Source: Thiopontia sp964344435
GTDB taxonomy: Bacteria; Pseudomonadota; Gammaproteobacteria; GCF-002020875
DNA: 10,547 nucleotides
Reading direction: 5' to 3'
Assembly: GCA_964344435.1 (NCBI GenBank)
Contig: CAYFNH010000084.1
Coordinates: 1 to 10,547 of the forward strand
In this document: positions 1 through 8,035 of the stretch, piece after piece
Layout: the number at the start of each line of letters is the position of its first letter
How positions within the stretch are numbered: position 1 is the first letter of the stretch
Notes under the pieces: generated by a model
Databases searched by the model: none
Told to the model about the DNA's origin: nothing
What the model saw: the letters and a program-made list of their open reading frames with translations, nothing else
Made by a program: the position numbers and the translations under genes

Positions 1-1335
<1,335 letters not shown>

Positions 1336-1343
<8 letters not shown>

Positions 1344-2316
1344 GAGTAGCCCGATAACGGTAGGGGAGAGCGGCATAGAGTAGGGTCAGCAGCAGCGCCG
1401 CCCCCAGTGGCCAGGGGTAGAGCTCCTCGCTGGGACGAACCGTCTGCTCTCCCTCCTCGACCGGCTCCAGTTGGTCGATCTCGCGGTAGATCTGCTCCAG
1501 GGCCTGACGGTCTTCGGCCCGAAAGTAGTGGCCACCGGTTTTTTCGGCAATCGACTTGAGAGTGGTTTCATCCAGTGCCGCAGCCGGGTTGACCAGCTGT
1601 AGCCCCAGCAGACCACGCACCGCCTGTGGGCGCCCGCCGATGCCGATGGTGTGGATGCGCAAGCCGTGCTGTTGCGCCAGCTCTGCCGCCTTCAGGGGGT
1701 CGACCGAACCGGCGCTATTGGCCCCGTCGGTAAGCAGGATCAGGATCTGTTCCCCTTCGCGTTCCTTGATGTTTTTCAGTGCCATGCCGATCGCGTCCCC
1801 GATTGCGGTCTCGCGCCCGGCGATGCCGATCACTGCCTCCTGCAACAGGGTCTGTACCGTGTTGCGATCCAGAGTGAAGGGGGTCTGCAGATAGGCTTGT
1901 GAACCAAACAGGATCAGTGCGATGCGGTCTCCGTTACGGCGCTGGATAAAGTCACCGGCCACCGCCTTGACCACATCCAGACGAGTCACTCTGCGGTCCC
2001 CCAGGTCGGCCTGCTCCATACTGCCGGAGACATCCACCGCCAGCATCAGGTTGCGACCACTCTGCGGTAGAGAGACCGCCTCTCCCAGCCATTGTGGACG
2101 GACGCTGGCCGTGATCAGCAGCAGCCAGCACAGCACCATCCCTCCGAGTCGAACCCTGGCCAGCATACCGGCGGCCCGGTTCTGCTGTTGCAGAATCCCG
2201 GCAAAAGGGAGGGGAACGGCCCCCTGTACGTGGCTGGGAGCGGGTGGCAGCAGCCGGTAGAGCAGCCACGGCAGTGGTGTGAGCAGGGCCAGCCAGGGCC
2301 ACTCGATGTGGATCAT
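1336..2316 (-). CDS. BatA-like VWA-domain membrane protein
   Basis: A 326-residue protein. The N-terminus has two hydrophobic segments (about 7-23 and 55-72). A von Willebrand A domain follows, with a complete MIDAS metal site: DVSGS at 95-99, a Thr in GRETAIGD near 170, and LTDG at 195-198. A C-terminal membrane segment (about 301-318) ends in a short basic tail. This is the BatA layout: a VWA domain held on the periplasmic face by membrane anchors, where metal-dependent protein contacts are expected. The frame is open further upstream, but ATG at 2316 is chosen because it overlaps the stop of the DUF4381 gene as ATGA and starts the typical family sequence MIHIEWPWLALL. It overlaps the next gene by eight bases. 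Its partners are inferred to be the neighbouring VWA-TPR protein and the MoxR ATPase. Confidence 0.9.
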
Positions 2317-2807
2317 CGGATGGCTCCCATCTTGTTGGGTGGATTGCGCCGAATCCACTGCCGGCTCAGCCGTAGCAGTGTGTTGATCTGCTCCAGATCC
2401 GTCTCCTCCATCTGGTTGCGATAGGGGGCGCTCAGCAGCAGTTGTCCGGGGGGCTGGAGGAAGCCGGGGTGAGTGCTGTGTCGGTCCAGAAACTGCAGCC
2501 ACGCCTCCCCACTGAGAGATGCGCTGGAGGTGGCTGTGTTGCAGCTAAGCAGGTAGCGTTTCAATAACCGGTTCAGTTGGGCCAGCTGCTCATTGGGGTT
2601 CACATTATTCTGCTCGATTTCGTGTAATTCTTTCAGTGCTGCTCGCTGGGTTTTTCGTGAACGGTAACGGCGCCACCCAAGATGGAGTAGCAGTATGCTC
2701 AGTAGCAACAATGCCCACCAACCCGGTGCCGGTGGCCACCAGGAGATCGCTGCCGGTGGGTGAATCGGCTGTAGTTCGCTCAGAGCCTGTTGCAGAGAGG
2801 GGTTCAT
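2313..2807 (-). CDS. DUF4381 family single-pass membrane protein
   Basis: A 164-residue protein with a proline- and tryptophan-rich N-terminus, one clear transmembrane segment (about residues 29-45, GWWALLLLSILLLHLGW), then a basic stretch (RRYRSRKTQR) and a helical soluble domain. By the positive-inside rule the large C-terminal domain should be cytoplasmic. The small size, single N-terminal anchor and place between a DUF58 gene and a BatA-type VWA gene match DUF4381 proteins of MoxR operons, whose biochemical role is unknown. ATG at 2807 is chosen because it overlaps the preceding TGA as ATGA; the frame extends upstream but only in shadow of the DUF58 gene. It also ends in an ATGA overlap with the next gene. 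Family assignment rests on architecture and context more than on a signature motif. Confidence 0.82.
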   Translation of the reverse strand: MNPSLQQALSELQPIHPPAAISWWPPAPGWWALLLLSILLLHLGWRRYRSRKTQRAALKELHEIEQNNVNPNEQLAQLNRLLKRYLLSCNTATSSASLSGEAWLQFLDRHSTHPGFLQPPGQLLLSAPYRNQMEETDLEQINTLLRLSRQWIRRNPPNKMGAIR

Positions 2808-3727
2808 CGTGGGTGCTGCCTCTGCTGCAGCCCCAGCTGCAGGGTATGTGGAAGCGGGTCTGCGGTGGAGATCTCCATCCAGTGGCCGCGACTGTTGTGG
2901 CAACGTTTGCGGGTCTCCTCCCGGTGCTGCGCAAAGTACTGTTGCCAGCGCTGCTGCAGCTGCCGGTCTTCACTATGGAGTATCCAGCTGCGTTGCTGGC
3001 TGCTGACCGGATAGGCGCCCTGCGGGGGTGGAGTCTGCTCCAGTGGGTCGTAGAGAAACCCGAAGATCAGGTCGTTATGCAGAGAAAGCGCCTGCAGGGC
3101 AGGGTCTGCCGCCGGGCTGATCTGGCGAAAGTCACTCAATAGAACCACCAGGGTACCGGGGCGGGCAAGGTGGGCGAGGCGCTCAACCGCATGGTCCGAC
3201 TCCCCCTCAACCGGAGCGGCCACCTGCCGGGGTTGTAGTGCCACCATCGCGGAGAGCAGTTGGAGCAGCGCATTTTCCCGTGAAGTGGGGGGAATCACCT
3301 GTTCCCCCAGGGCCGAGGTGACGATACCACCGACCCGATCTCCGGCATGGATTGCAGCCCATCCCAGCAGGGCGCAGAGCCGTCCGGCCAGTACCGATTT
3401 GAGCTGGGTGGTGGAGCCGAAATGCATCCCGGGGTGGAGGTCAATCAACAGCAGAATGGGGCGCTCACGCTCCTCGCGAAACAGCTTGGTATGGGGTTTT
3501 CCGCGACGTGCGGTGACCCGCCAGTCGATCGAACGGATATCGTCCCCCTCCTGGTAGGGACGCACCTCGTCAAACTCCAGACCACGCCCCCGGTAGGCGG
3601 ACCGATACCCCCCCAGTTGAGTGGAACGGGTGAGCTGCCCCGCCTCCAGCTGGATCAGACGCGCGCTGTCGCGCAGCTGGATCAGGCTCTGAAGGTGCAG
3701 GGTGGTGGCGTTGCTGATCTGGCTCAA
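2804..3727 (-). CDS. DUF58 domain-containing protein
   Basis: With a TTG start at 3727 the protein has 307 residues, normal for the family. The DUF58 signature is clear at about residues 47-74: RGRGLEFDEVRPYQEGDD followed by IRSIDWRVTAR, then KLFREERERP leading into a VWA-like beta strand. DUF58 proteins are related to VWA domains and nearly always accompany MoxR ATPases; their exact role is not settled. The MIDAS-like site reads DLHPGM (95-100), lacking both serines of the DxSxS motif, so metal binding there is doubtful. No transmembrane segment is evident, so it is probably cytoplasmic or peripheral. The frame is open back to 3940, but no ATG or GTG fits; TTG at 3727 overlaps the MoxR stop as TTGA, the same coupled arrangement as the downstream junctions. 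Confidence 0.88.
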   Translation of the reverse strand: MSQISNATTLHLQSLIQLRDSARLIQLEAGQLTRSTQLGGYRSAYRGRGLEFDEVRPYQEGDDIRSIDWRVTARRGKPHTKLFREERERPILLLIDLHPGMHFGSTTQLKSVLAGRLCALLGWAAIHAGDRVGGIVTSALGEQVIPPTSRENALLQLLSAMVALQPRQVAAPVEGESDHAVERLAHLARPGTLVVLLSDFRQISPAADPALQALSLHNDLIFGFLYDPLEQTPPPQGAYPVSSQQRSWILHSEDRQLQQRWQQYFAQHREETRKRCHNSRGHWMEISTADPLPHTLQLGLQQRQHPR

Positions 3728-4701
3728 GGAGAGGGTACCCGCTGCAGAATCTCCTCGATGCAACGCTGCGGGGTGATGCCGTCGGCAGCGGCCTCGTAAC
3801 TGAGTAGAATGCGGTGGCGCAACGCATCCGGGGCCACCTGCTGCACATCTTCCGGGGTGACGAAGTCGCGACCGTTGAGCCAGGCGGTGGCACGAGCCGC
3901 CCTTTCGATGGCAATGGCAGCGCGAGGGCTGGCCCCCCACTGTAGCCAGCGCGGCAGATCATCCCCCAAGGCGTGCGGGTTGCGGGTTGCCTCCACCAGT
4001 TCAATCAGGTAACTCTCGACACTGTCGGCGAGGTAAAGTGCCATCACCTCACCCCGGGCACGGAAGAGTTGAACCTGAGTGAGGGGCTCGGAGGTGGCCT
4101 CGATGGTGTGTGACAGGGTGTCGCGGATCTCCTGGCGGGCAAGGGCAAGGATCTGCCGACTTGCAGCCCGGTCCGGATAATCGATCCGCACATGGAGCAG
4201 AAAACGGTCAAGCTGCGCCTCCGGCAGCGGATAGGTACCCTCCTGCTCGATCGGGTTCTGGGTGGCCATCACCAGAAACAGTTCCGGCAGCGGGTGGCTG
4301 CTGGAGCCGATGGTGATCTGCCGCTCCTCCATCGACTCCAGCAGGGCGGACTGCACCTTGGCAGGAGCGCGGTTGATCTCGTCGGCGAGGATCAGGTTGT
4401 GGAACAGGGGGCCGGGGTTGAAGCGGAAAGAGCCATCCTCGGGGTGGTAGATGTCACTGCCGGTGAGGTCGGCCGGAAGCAGATCGGGGGTGAACTGAAT
4501 GCGGTGAAAGTCGGCCTCGATCCCCGCGGCAAGCGACTTGATGGCGCGAGTCTTGGCCAGCCCGGGTGCCCCCTCCAGCAACAGATGGCCATCGCAGAGC
4601 ATAGCGATCAGCAGGCGCTCAACCAGAGCGGGTTGCCCCACAATCTGTTGGTTAATGGATGTTTGCAGTTGTGCAAAGGCGGAGCGAATGTCTTCACTCA
4701 T
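3724..4701 (-). CDS. MoxR family AAA+ ATPase
   Basis: A 325-residue AAA+ ATPase of usual MoxR length. Visible motifs are Walker A GAPGLAKT (44-51), Walker B LILADE (103-108), sensor-1 region ATQNP (146-150), and the family stretch EQEGTYPLPEAQLDRF (152-167). The C-terminal lid contains GASPRAAIAIERAARATAWLNGRDFVTPEDV, typical of the group. MoxR ATPases act in the cytoplasm as chaperone-like machines with VWA-domain partners. Here the DUF58, DUF4381 and two VWA genes follow directly, so this is the head of the operon. ATG at 4701 is preferred over an in-frame TTG at 4704 because GGAGG lies nine bases upstream. Its stop overlaps the DUF58 start. The client protein cannot be told from the sequence. 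Confidence 0.95.
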   Translation of the reverse strand: MSEDIRSAFAQLQTSINQQIVGQPALVERLLIAMLCDGHLLLEGAPGLAKTRAIKSLAAGIEADFHRIQFTPDLLPADLTGSDIYHPEDGSFRFNPGPLFHNLILADEINRAPAKVQSALLESMEERQITIGSSSHPLPELFLVMATQNPIEQEGTYPLPEAQLDRFLLHVRIDYPDRAASRQILALARQEIRDTLSHTIEATSEPLTQVQLFRARGEVMALYLADSVESYLIELVEATRNPHALGDDLPRWLQWGASPRAAIAIERAARATAWLNGRDFVTPEDVQQVAPDALRHRILLSYEAAADGITPQRCIEEILQRVPSP

Positions 4702-4710
4702 CAATGGCTT

Positions 4711-4715
4711 CCTCC
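4711..4715 (-). promoter_or_regulatory. Shine-Dalgarno of the MoxR gene
   Basis: The minus strand reads GGAGG here, nine bases before ATG 4701 and six before TTG 4704. This is the only strong ribosome binding site seen in the minus-strand operon; the later genes start within the ends of their predecessors. Confidence 0.7.
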
Positions 4716-4784
4716 AGGGTGTTGAAAATCGTTGTCGTAGACTCTGCCCGCAGTGAAAAAGTTCATTTTTCGCAGGGCCACAGC

Positions 4785-4830
4785 TGAATAGTTACTCTTT
4801 TTTGCGTTATAGTACCTCGATTGTTATGGC
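4785..4830. promoter_or_regulatory. Candidate divergent promoter region, accA and MoxR operon
   Basis: The 155-base gap between the two divergent operons must hold both promoters. The best plus-strand -10 is TATAGT at 4808-4813 (five of six consensus bases), with only a poor -35 near 4785-4790. An alternative pair is TTGCGT (4802-4807) with TATGGC (4825-4830) at 17-base spacing. On the minus strand the same AT-rich spot reads TATAAC (4811-4806), also five of six, so the two -10 elements may overlap. A short inverted repeat, GAAAAA and TTTTTC around a 5-base loop (4755-4771), lies on the MoxR side. No transcription start is proven. Confidence 0.4.
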
Positions 4831-4856
4831 CACTTGAAGAGTATGGTAACCACATC

Positions 4857-5816
4857 ATGAATCTCAACTTCCTTGAATTTGAACAGCCTATTGCAGAGCT
4901 TGAGGCAAAGATCGAAGAGCTGCGCTACGTGGGGGATGACAGTGAAATCAATATCAGTGATGAGATTGCAACCCTTACCGAGAAGAGCAAGGAGCTGACT
5001 CGAGAGATCTTTTCCGGCCTCTCTCCATGGCAGATCTCGCAGCTGGCTCGCCACCCGCAGCGGCCCTATACGCTGGACTATGTTCGCCATATCGTGAGCG
5101 ACTTTGAAGAGCTGCATGGGGATCGAAATTTCTCTGATGATAAGGCGATTGTCTGTGGCATGGGACGGATTGAGGGGATCCCGGTGGTGGTGATTGGTCA
5201 CCAGAAGGGGCGGGACACCAAAGAGAAGGTGGAGCGCAACTTCGGTATGCCGCGCCCCGAGGGGTATCGCAAGGCGCTGCGGGTGATGCGTCTGGCCGAA
5301 CGCTTCAAGATGCCGGTGGTCACTTTTATCGATACCCCCGGTGCCTATCCGGGCATGGGGGCGGAGGAGCGCGGCCAGAGTGAGGCGATTGCCAAGAACC
5401 TCAAGCTGATGGCACAGCTCAATACCCCGATTGTCTGCACCGTGATTGGTGAAGGGGGCTCTGGCGGGGCACTCGCCATCGGGGTGGGGGATCGACTCAA
5501 TATGTTGCAGTACACCACCTACTCGGTAATCTCCCCGGAGGGGTGTGCCTCCATCCTCTGGAAGAGTGCAGACAAGGCGGCGGATGCAGCCGAGGCGATG
5601 GGGTTGACTGCGCCCCGACTCAAGGATCTGGGGCTGGTCGATCAGGTGATTGCCGAACCGCTGGGGGGGGCACACCGTGACCCGCAGCAGGCAGCCGAGG
5701 CCTTGAAAGCGGAGATTGTCACTCAACTGCAGGCACTGCAGGCAGAAGATCCGGAGAATCTGCTGGAGCAGCGCTATCAGCGTCTGATGAGCTTCGGCAA
5801 CTTTGCCGAGGAGTAA
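4857..5816 (+). CDS. accA: Acetyl-CoA carboxylase carboxyltransferase subunit alpha
   Basis: AccA pairs with AccD to form the cytoplasmic carboxyltransferase that moves the carboxyl group from carboxybiotin to acetyl-CoA, making malonyl-CoA for fatty acid synthesis. The 319-residue length equals that of the E. coli enzyme, and the start MNLNFLEFEQPIAELEAKIE matches the family's N-terminal helix. Conserved blocks include HGDRNFSDDKAIVCGMGRI, FIDTPGAYPGMGAEERGQSEAIA, the glycine-rich GEGGSGGALAIG (about 198-209, an oxyanion-hole region of the crotonase-like fold) and YSVISPEGCASILWK. ATG 4857 is chosen by homology; upstream in-frame codons have no family similarity. No good Shine-Dalgarno is visible at usual spacing. 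It is first in a plus-strand operon, with tilS six bases downstream. Confidence 0.98.
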   Translation: MNLNFLEFEQPIAELEAKIEELRYVGDDSEINISDEIATLTEKSKELTREIFSGLSPWQISQLARHPQRPYTLDYVRHIVSDFEELHGDRNFSDDKAIVCGMGRIEGIPVVVIGHQKGRDTKEKVERNFGMPRPEGYRKALRVMRLAERFKMPVVTFIDTPGAYPGMGAEERGQSEAIAKNLKLMAQLNTPIVCTVIGEGGSGGALAIGVGDRLNMLQYTTYSVISPEGCASILWKSADKAADAAEAMGLTAPRLKDLGLVDQVIAEPLGGAHRDPQQAAEALKAEIVTQLQALQAEDPENLLEQRYQRLMSFGNFAEE

Positions 5817-5822
5817 CCGTTT

Positions 5823-7145
5823 GTGGGGTTTGCTCCGCACTCCCTGACCCCTTTCCTGCAGCAGCACCCGACCTCTGGACGGCGTTGGGTCGGATTCAGT
5901 GGTGGGGTCGACTCCACCGCCCTGTTGCATGCCCTGGCACAACTTGGTCTGCAGGGGCTGTCGGCGATCCATATCCACCACGGGCTACAGCAGAGCGCTG
6001 ATCAATGGGTGCAACACTGTCAGCACTGGTGTCGACAATGGCAGGTTCCATTGACCGTAGTGCAGGTCAATGCCGCCCCCAAACCGGGAGAGAGCCCCGA
6101 GGCGGCGGCACGTCATGCCCGCTATCATGCCTTCGAGTCACTGCTGCAAGCGGGGGATCAATTACTGACTGCACACCATCAGCAGGATCAGGCAGAGACC
6201 TTCCTGTTGCGTGCCCTGCGTGGTTCCGGCCCGCGTGGACTGGCGGCGATGCGCAGCGCACGCCCACTGGGCAAGGGGGTGTTGCTGCGGCCACTGCTGG
6301 CATGTTCGCAGCAGGCACTGATCGAGTATGCGCTCCATGCCGGCCTGGAGTGGATAGAAGATCCCAGCAACCGCTCCATCGATGCCGATCGCAATTTCCT
6401 GCGTCACCAGGTTCTGCCGCTGCTGCAACAGCGCTGGCCCTCGACAGAGACAACCCTGAGTCGCAGTGCTGCCCACTGTGCCGAGGCCGAGCGGTTGTTG
6501 CAGTATCAGGGGAGGAGCCTGCTCCAGGATATTCAGCCAGGTGCCCCGTTACCCTTGATTGACGGGGAAGAGCGGGTGAAAAGCAAGTTGCGCATTCGCA
6601 GCTGGCTTGACCTCAACGGAGTTGATCAGCCGGACAGCACCCATCTGGAGCGTATTGTTCGCGAGGTACTGCCGGCACGGAAAGATGCAACACCGCTGGT
6701 GGAGTGGTCGGCGCTGGATGGGGAACGCATCCACCTGCGTCGATATCGGCAGTCACTCTATCTGCTGCAGCAAGCAGACAACGAGCCCCCTGCCGACGAG
6801 CTGAGCTGGAATGATCTCACTCAACCACTAGTGTTGAATCGACAACAGCAGTTACAGGCAGTACAGCGGAAAGGGCAGGGGATCGTGCTGTCCACACTGC
6901 AGCGAGAGCCAGTCAGTGTGCGTTGGCGTCAAGGGGGAGAGCGCTGTCAGCCAGCGGGTACCCGCCAGCGCCGAACCCTGAAGAACCTCCTGCGGGAACG
7001 GGGGATTCCGCCCTGGGAACGGGAGCGGATACCGCTACTCTATATCGGCGACCAGCTGGCCCAGGTGGTCGGACACTTCGTCTGCGAACCCTTTCAAGCC
7101 GACAAACATGAAGCCGGAATGGTGATTGAGACCATCATGCAATAG
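5823..7145 (+). CDS. tilS: tRNA(Ile)-lysidine synthase
   Basis: TilS uses ATP and lysine to convert the wobble cytidine of the CAU-anticodon tRNA-Ile to lysidine, so the tRNA carries isoleucine and reads AUA; the activity is essential in most bacteria. The 440-residue protein has the PP-loop SGGVDS at 26-31, then HIHHGLQQSADQW, LLTAHHQQDQAETFLLR and EDPSNRSIDADRNFLRHQVLP, all N-type ATPase and tRNA-binding blocks of the family. The C-terminal TilS domain ends with RWRQGGERCQPAG, RTLKNLLRERGIPPWERERIP and VVGHFVCEPF, so it is the long, E. coli-like form. The start is GTG at 5823; GAGGAG at the very end of accA (5808-5813) lies nine bases upstream and serves as ribosome binding site, tying it to accA. 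The last codons run to within seven bases of a GC-rich repeat region. Confidence 0.96.
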   Translation: MGFAPHSLTPFLQQHPTSGRRWVGFSGGVDSTALLHALAQLGLQGLSAIHIHHGLQQSADQWVQHCQHWCRQWQVPLTVVQVNAAPKPGESPEAAARHARYHAFESLLQAGDQLLTAHHQQDQAETFLLRALRGSGPRGLAAMRSARPLGKGVLLRPLLACSQQALIEYALHAGLEWIEDPSNRSIDADRNFLRHQVLPLLQQRWPSTETTLSRSAAHCAEAERLLQYQGRSLLQDIQPGAPLPLIDGEERVKSKLRIRSWLDLNGVDQPDSTHLERIVREVLPARKDATPLVEWSALDGERIHLRRYRQSLYLLQQADNEPPADELSWNDLTQPLVLNRQQQLQAVQRKGQGIVLSTLQREPVSVRWRQGGERCQPAGTRQRRTLKNLLRERGIPPWERERIPLLYIGDQLAQVVGHFVCEPFQADKHEAGMVIETIMQ

Positions 7146-7160
7146 CTTACTGCCCCTCCT

Positions 7161-7178
7161 CCCCTCTTGAGAGAGGGG
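7161..7178 (+). terminator. Hairpin just after tilS, possible transcript end
   Basis: CCCCTCT (7161-7167) pairs with AGAGGGG (7172-7178) around a 4-base loop, 15 bases after the tilS stop. There is no run of T afterwards, so it is not a classical intrinsic terminator. It may stabilise the 3' end of the accA-tilS transcript, or simply be the left REP-like end of the repeat array. Confidence 0.25.
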
Positions 7179-7266
7179 CACCAAACAGCATCACCCCCCC
7201 CTTTAAGGGGTGGGCACCAAACAACATCACTCTCCTCCTTGAGGGATGGGCACCAAACAACATCAC

Positions 7267-7366
7267 NNNNNNNNNNNNNNNNNNNNNNNNNNNNNNNNNN
7301 NNNNNNNNNNNNNNNNNNNNNNNNNNNNNNNNNNNNNNNNNNNNNNNNNNNNNNNNNNNNNNNNNN
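7267..7366. other. Assembly gap of 100 N inside the tandem repeat
   Basis: Exactly 100 N replace sequence in the middle of the 36-base repeat. A round 100 is the usual placeholder for a gap of unknown size. The flanking copies (starts 7248 and 7367) are 119 bases apart, not a multiple of 36, so the filler length is not real. The repeat copy number is therefore unknown. Confidence 0.95.
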
Positions 7367-7456
7367 GGGCACCAAACAACATCACTCTCCTCCTTGAGGG
7401 ATGGGCACCAAACAACATCACTCTCCTCCTTGAGGGATGGGCACCAAACAACATCA

Positions 7457-7491
7457 CCCTCCCCCTTGAGGGGGAGGGCAGGGGTGGGGGT
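7457..7491 (+). repeat. REP-like palindrome at right end of the array
   Basis: A perfect 9-base inverted repeat (CCCTCCCCC at 7457-7465 and GGGGGAGGG at 7470-7478, loop TTGA) is followed by a G-rich tail, CAGGGGTGGGGGT. A GC-rich hairpin with a GGGGTGGGG-type tail is the form of many intergenic REP-like elements in proteobacteria. The left end of the array (7152-7178) has the same form in the opposite orientation. Membership in a REP family is inferred from shape only. Confidence 0.55.
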
Positions 7492-7515
7492 AGAACTGCC
7501 ACGGCACTAAGTGCA

Positions 7516-7545
7516 GTTGAATTCAACCCAGATCCACTTTATGCT
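7516..7545 (+). promoter_or_regulatory. Candidate promoter with palindrome, upstream of the small secreted protein
   Basis: TTGAAT (7517-7522) and TATGCT (7540-7545), each four of six consensus bases, are exactly 17 bases apart and would start transcription near 7552, about 24 bases before the ATG at 7576. The -35 lies inside the perfect 12-base palindrome GTTGAATTCAAC (7516-7527), which could be an operator for a dimeric regulator. No regulator gene is nearby. Confidence 0.45.
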
Positions 7546-7575
7546 GAAGAACAGTGAATCGGACAAAAAGTTGTA

Positions 7576-7950
7576 ATGTTAGAACTGACCCTAAGTAGGC
7601 TATTTTGGCTGTTGTTGCTGCTCCCGCTGCAGTCTGTGGCGCTGGACGACATCACCCTGCCCGGGCTGGGGGAGGATAAGCCTCAACAGTGGTTGCCGGT
7701 TAATCAGGATATGTCGCTGCCCCAGTACCGGGCGGCCACTCGCAACAATATCCGGGTGATGGGCAGCTCGGTGAACGAGTACCTTTCGGCTACCGGTATC
7801 CCCCGCAGTATGGTCGGGGTGGCGGGCAGTACCATGAAGCTGCTCAGTGGGGAGGAGATCACCCTCTTCAACAGCCAGGGGCTCTCGGTCAACACCAATC
7901 AGGCGGATGGAGACGGTGGGGTCTTTCTCAACTACTCCCTTGGTTGGTAG
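7576..7950 (+). CDS. Small probable secreted protein, function unknown
   Basis: A 124-residue protein I do not recognise. The N-terminus looks like a signal peptide: an arginine at 8, a leucine-rich hydrophobic core (about 9-18), and a likely signal peptidase I site after SVA (residue 22). No lipobox cysteine and no later membrane segment is present; the mature protein of about 100 residues contains no cysteine at all. The mature part is polar, with DDITLPGLGED, a middle segment ATRNNIRVMGSSVNEYLS, and glycine- and asparagine-rich end sequences closing in NYSLGW. A terminal aromatic residue is common in outer-membrane or surface proteins, but one short strand is not enough to claim a barrel. 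It has its own candidate promoter and lies on the same strand as pyrG, 81 bases downstream. Its base composition resembles its neighbours, so it does not look newly acquired. Confidence 0.72.
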   Translation: MLELTLSRLFWLLLLLPLQSVALDDITLPGLGEDKPQQWLPVNQDMSLPQYRAATRNNIRVMGSSVNEYLSATGIPRSMVGVAGSTMKLLSGEEITLFNSQGLSVNTNQADGDGGVFLNYSLGW

Positions 7951-7956
7951 AAGTTC

Positions 7957-7985
7957 ATGCAACAGCCATAGCCCTGGGGTAGAAT
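7957..7985 (+). promoter_or_regulatory. Candidate pyrG promoter
   Basis: TAGAAT at 7980-7985 matches five of six bases of the -10 consensus; a weak -35, ATGCAA (7957-7962), stands 17 bases upstream. Transcription would begin near 7991-7993, right at the first base of the hairpin described below, giving a leader of about 40 bases. Read-through from the small gene upstream is also possible. Confidence 0.45.
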
Positions 7986-7990
7986 GGCGC

Positions 7991-8025
7991 TCCATGAAAT
8001 TGACCCCCAATCCACTTTTCATGGA
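7991..8025 (+). promoter_or_regulatory. Leader hairpin covering the pyrG ribosome binding site
   Basis: TCCATGAAA (7991-7999) is perfectly complementary to TTTCATGGA (8017-8025). Inside it TTG (8000-8002) can pair with CAA (8008-8010) around the loop ACCCC, leaving a 6-base bulge. In RNA this 12-pair hairpin would bury the GGAA Shine-Dalgarno of pyrG (8023-8026), which stands five bases before the ATG. No T-run follows, so it is not an intrinsic terminator. A role in translational control is inferred, not shown. Confidence 0.5.
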
Positions 8026-8035
8026 ACTCCTATGA
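7994..8035 (+). CDS. Possible 13-codon leader peptide ahead of pyrG
   Basis: An ATG at 7994 opens a frame encoding MKLTPNPLFMELL and stopping at TGA 8033-8035, which overlaps the pyrG ATG as ATGA. No Shine-Dalgarno stands upstream; if transcription starts near 7992 as the -10 suggests, the message would be almost leaderless. Translation through it would melt the hairpin that hides the pyrG ribosome binding site. The frame is short enough to arise by chance, so this is speculative. Confidence 0.25.
   Translation: MKLTPNPLFMELL

Larger units (their letters stand above)
7152..7491. repeat. 36-base tandem repeat array with REP-like palindromic ends
   Basis: This fills most of the gene-free stretch between tilS and the small gene at 7576. 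The 19-base core GGGCACCAAACAACATCAC (first copy with one change) occurs at 7176, 7212, 7248, 7367, 7403 and 7439, at exact 36-base spacing on each side of an assembly gap. The 17-base remainder TCTCCTCCTTGAGGGAT is identical after copies 2, 4 and 5. The outer units differ and are palindromic: CCCCTCT/AGAGGGG (7161-7178) at the left and CCCTCCCCC/GGGGGAGGG around TTGA (7457-7478) at the right. The two outer ends are roughly inverted copies of each other. Because 36 is a multiple of three, several frames stay open and spell 12-residue periodic peptides (for example APNNITLLLEGW); I judge these non-coding. Confidence 0.9.

Noticed and set aside
3728..3940. Upstream extension of the DUF58 frame to 3940
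   Set aside because: It overlaps the certain MoxR coding end by over 200 bases, adds low-complexity Arg/Gly-rich sequence unlike DUF58 proteins, and the TTG at 3727 gives a normal length and a coupled junction.
4824..5981. 385-residue open frame antisense to accA and the start of tilS
   Set aside because: It covers a certain plus-strand gene and its boundary with tilS, has no family similarity I can see, and no ribosome binding site.
6005..6562. 185-residue plus-strand frame inside tilS
   Set aside because: It is an out-of-frame shadow of the conserved PP-loop domain and has no features of its own.
7176..7457. CRISPR array (19-base conserved core at regular 36-base spacing)
   Set aside because: The 17-base intervals are identical in the inner units rather than unique, the spacing is too short, and no cas gene is in the window. 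It is a plain tandem repeat.
7167..7557. Open frames through the tandem repeat on both strands, coding 12-residue periodic peptides such as APNNITLLLEGW
   Set aside because: They stay open only because the unit is 36 bases, a multiple of three. Several frames are open at once, they run through the N gap, and none has a ribosome binding site or a non-repeat domain.
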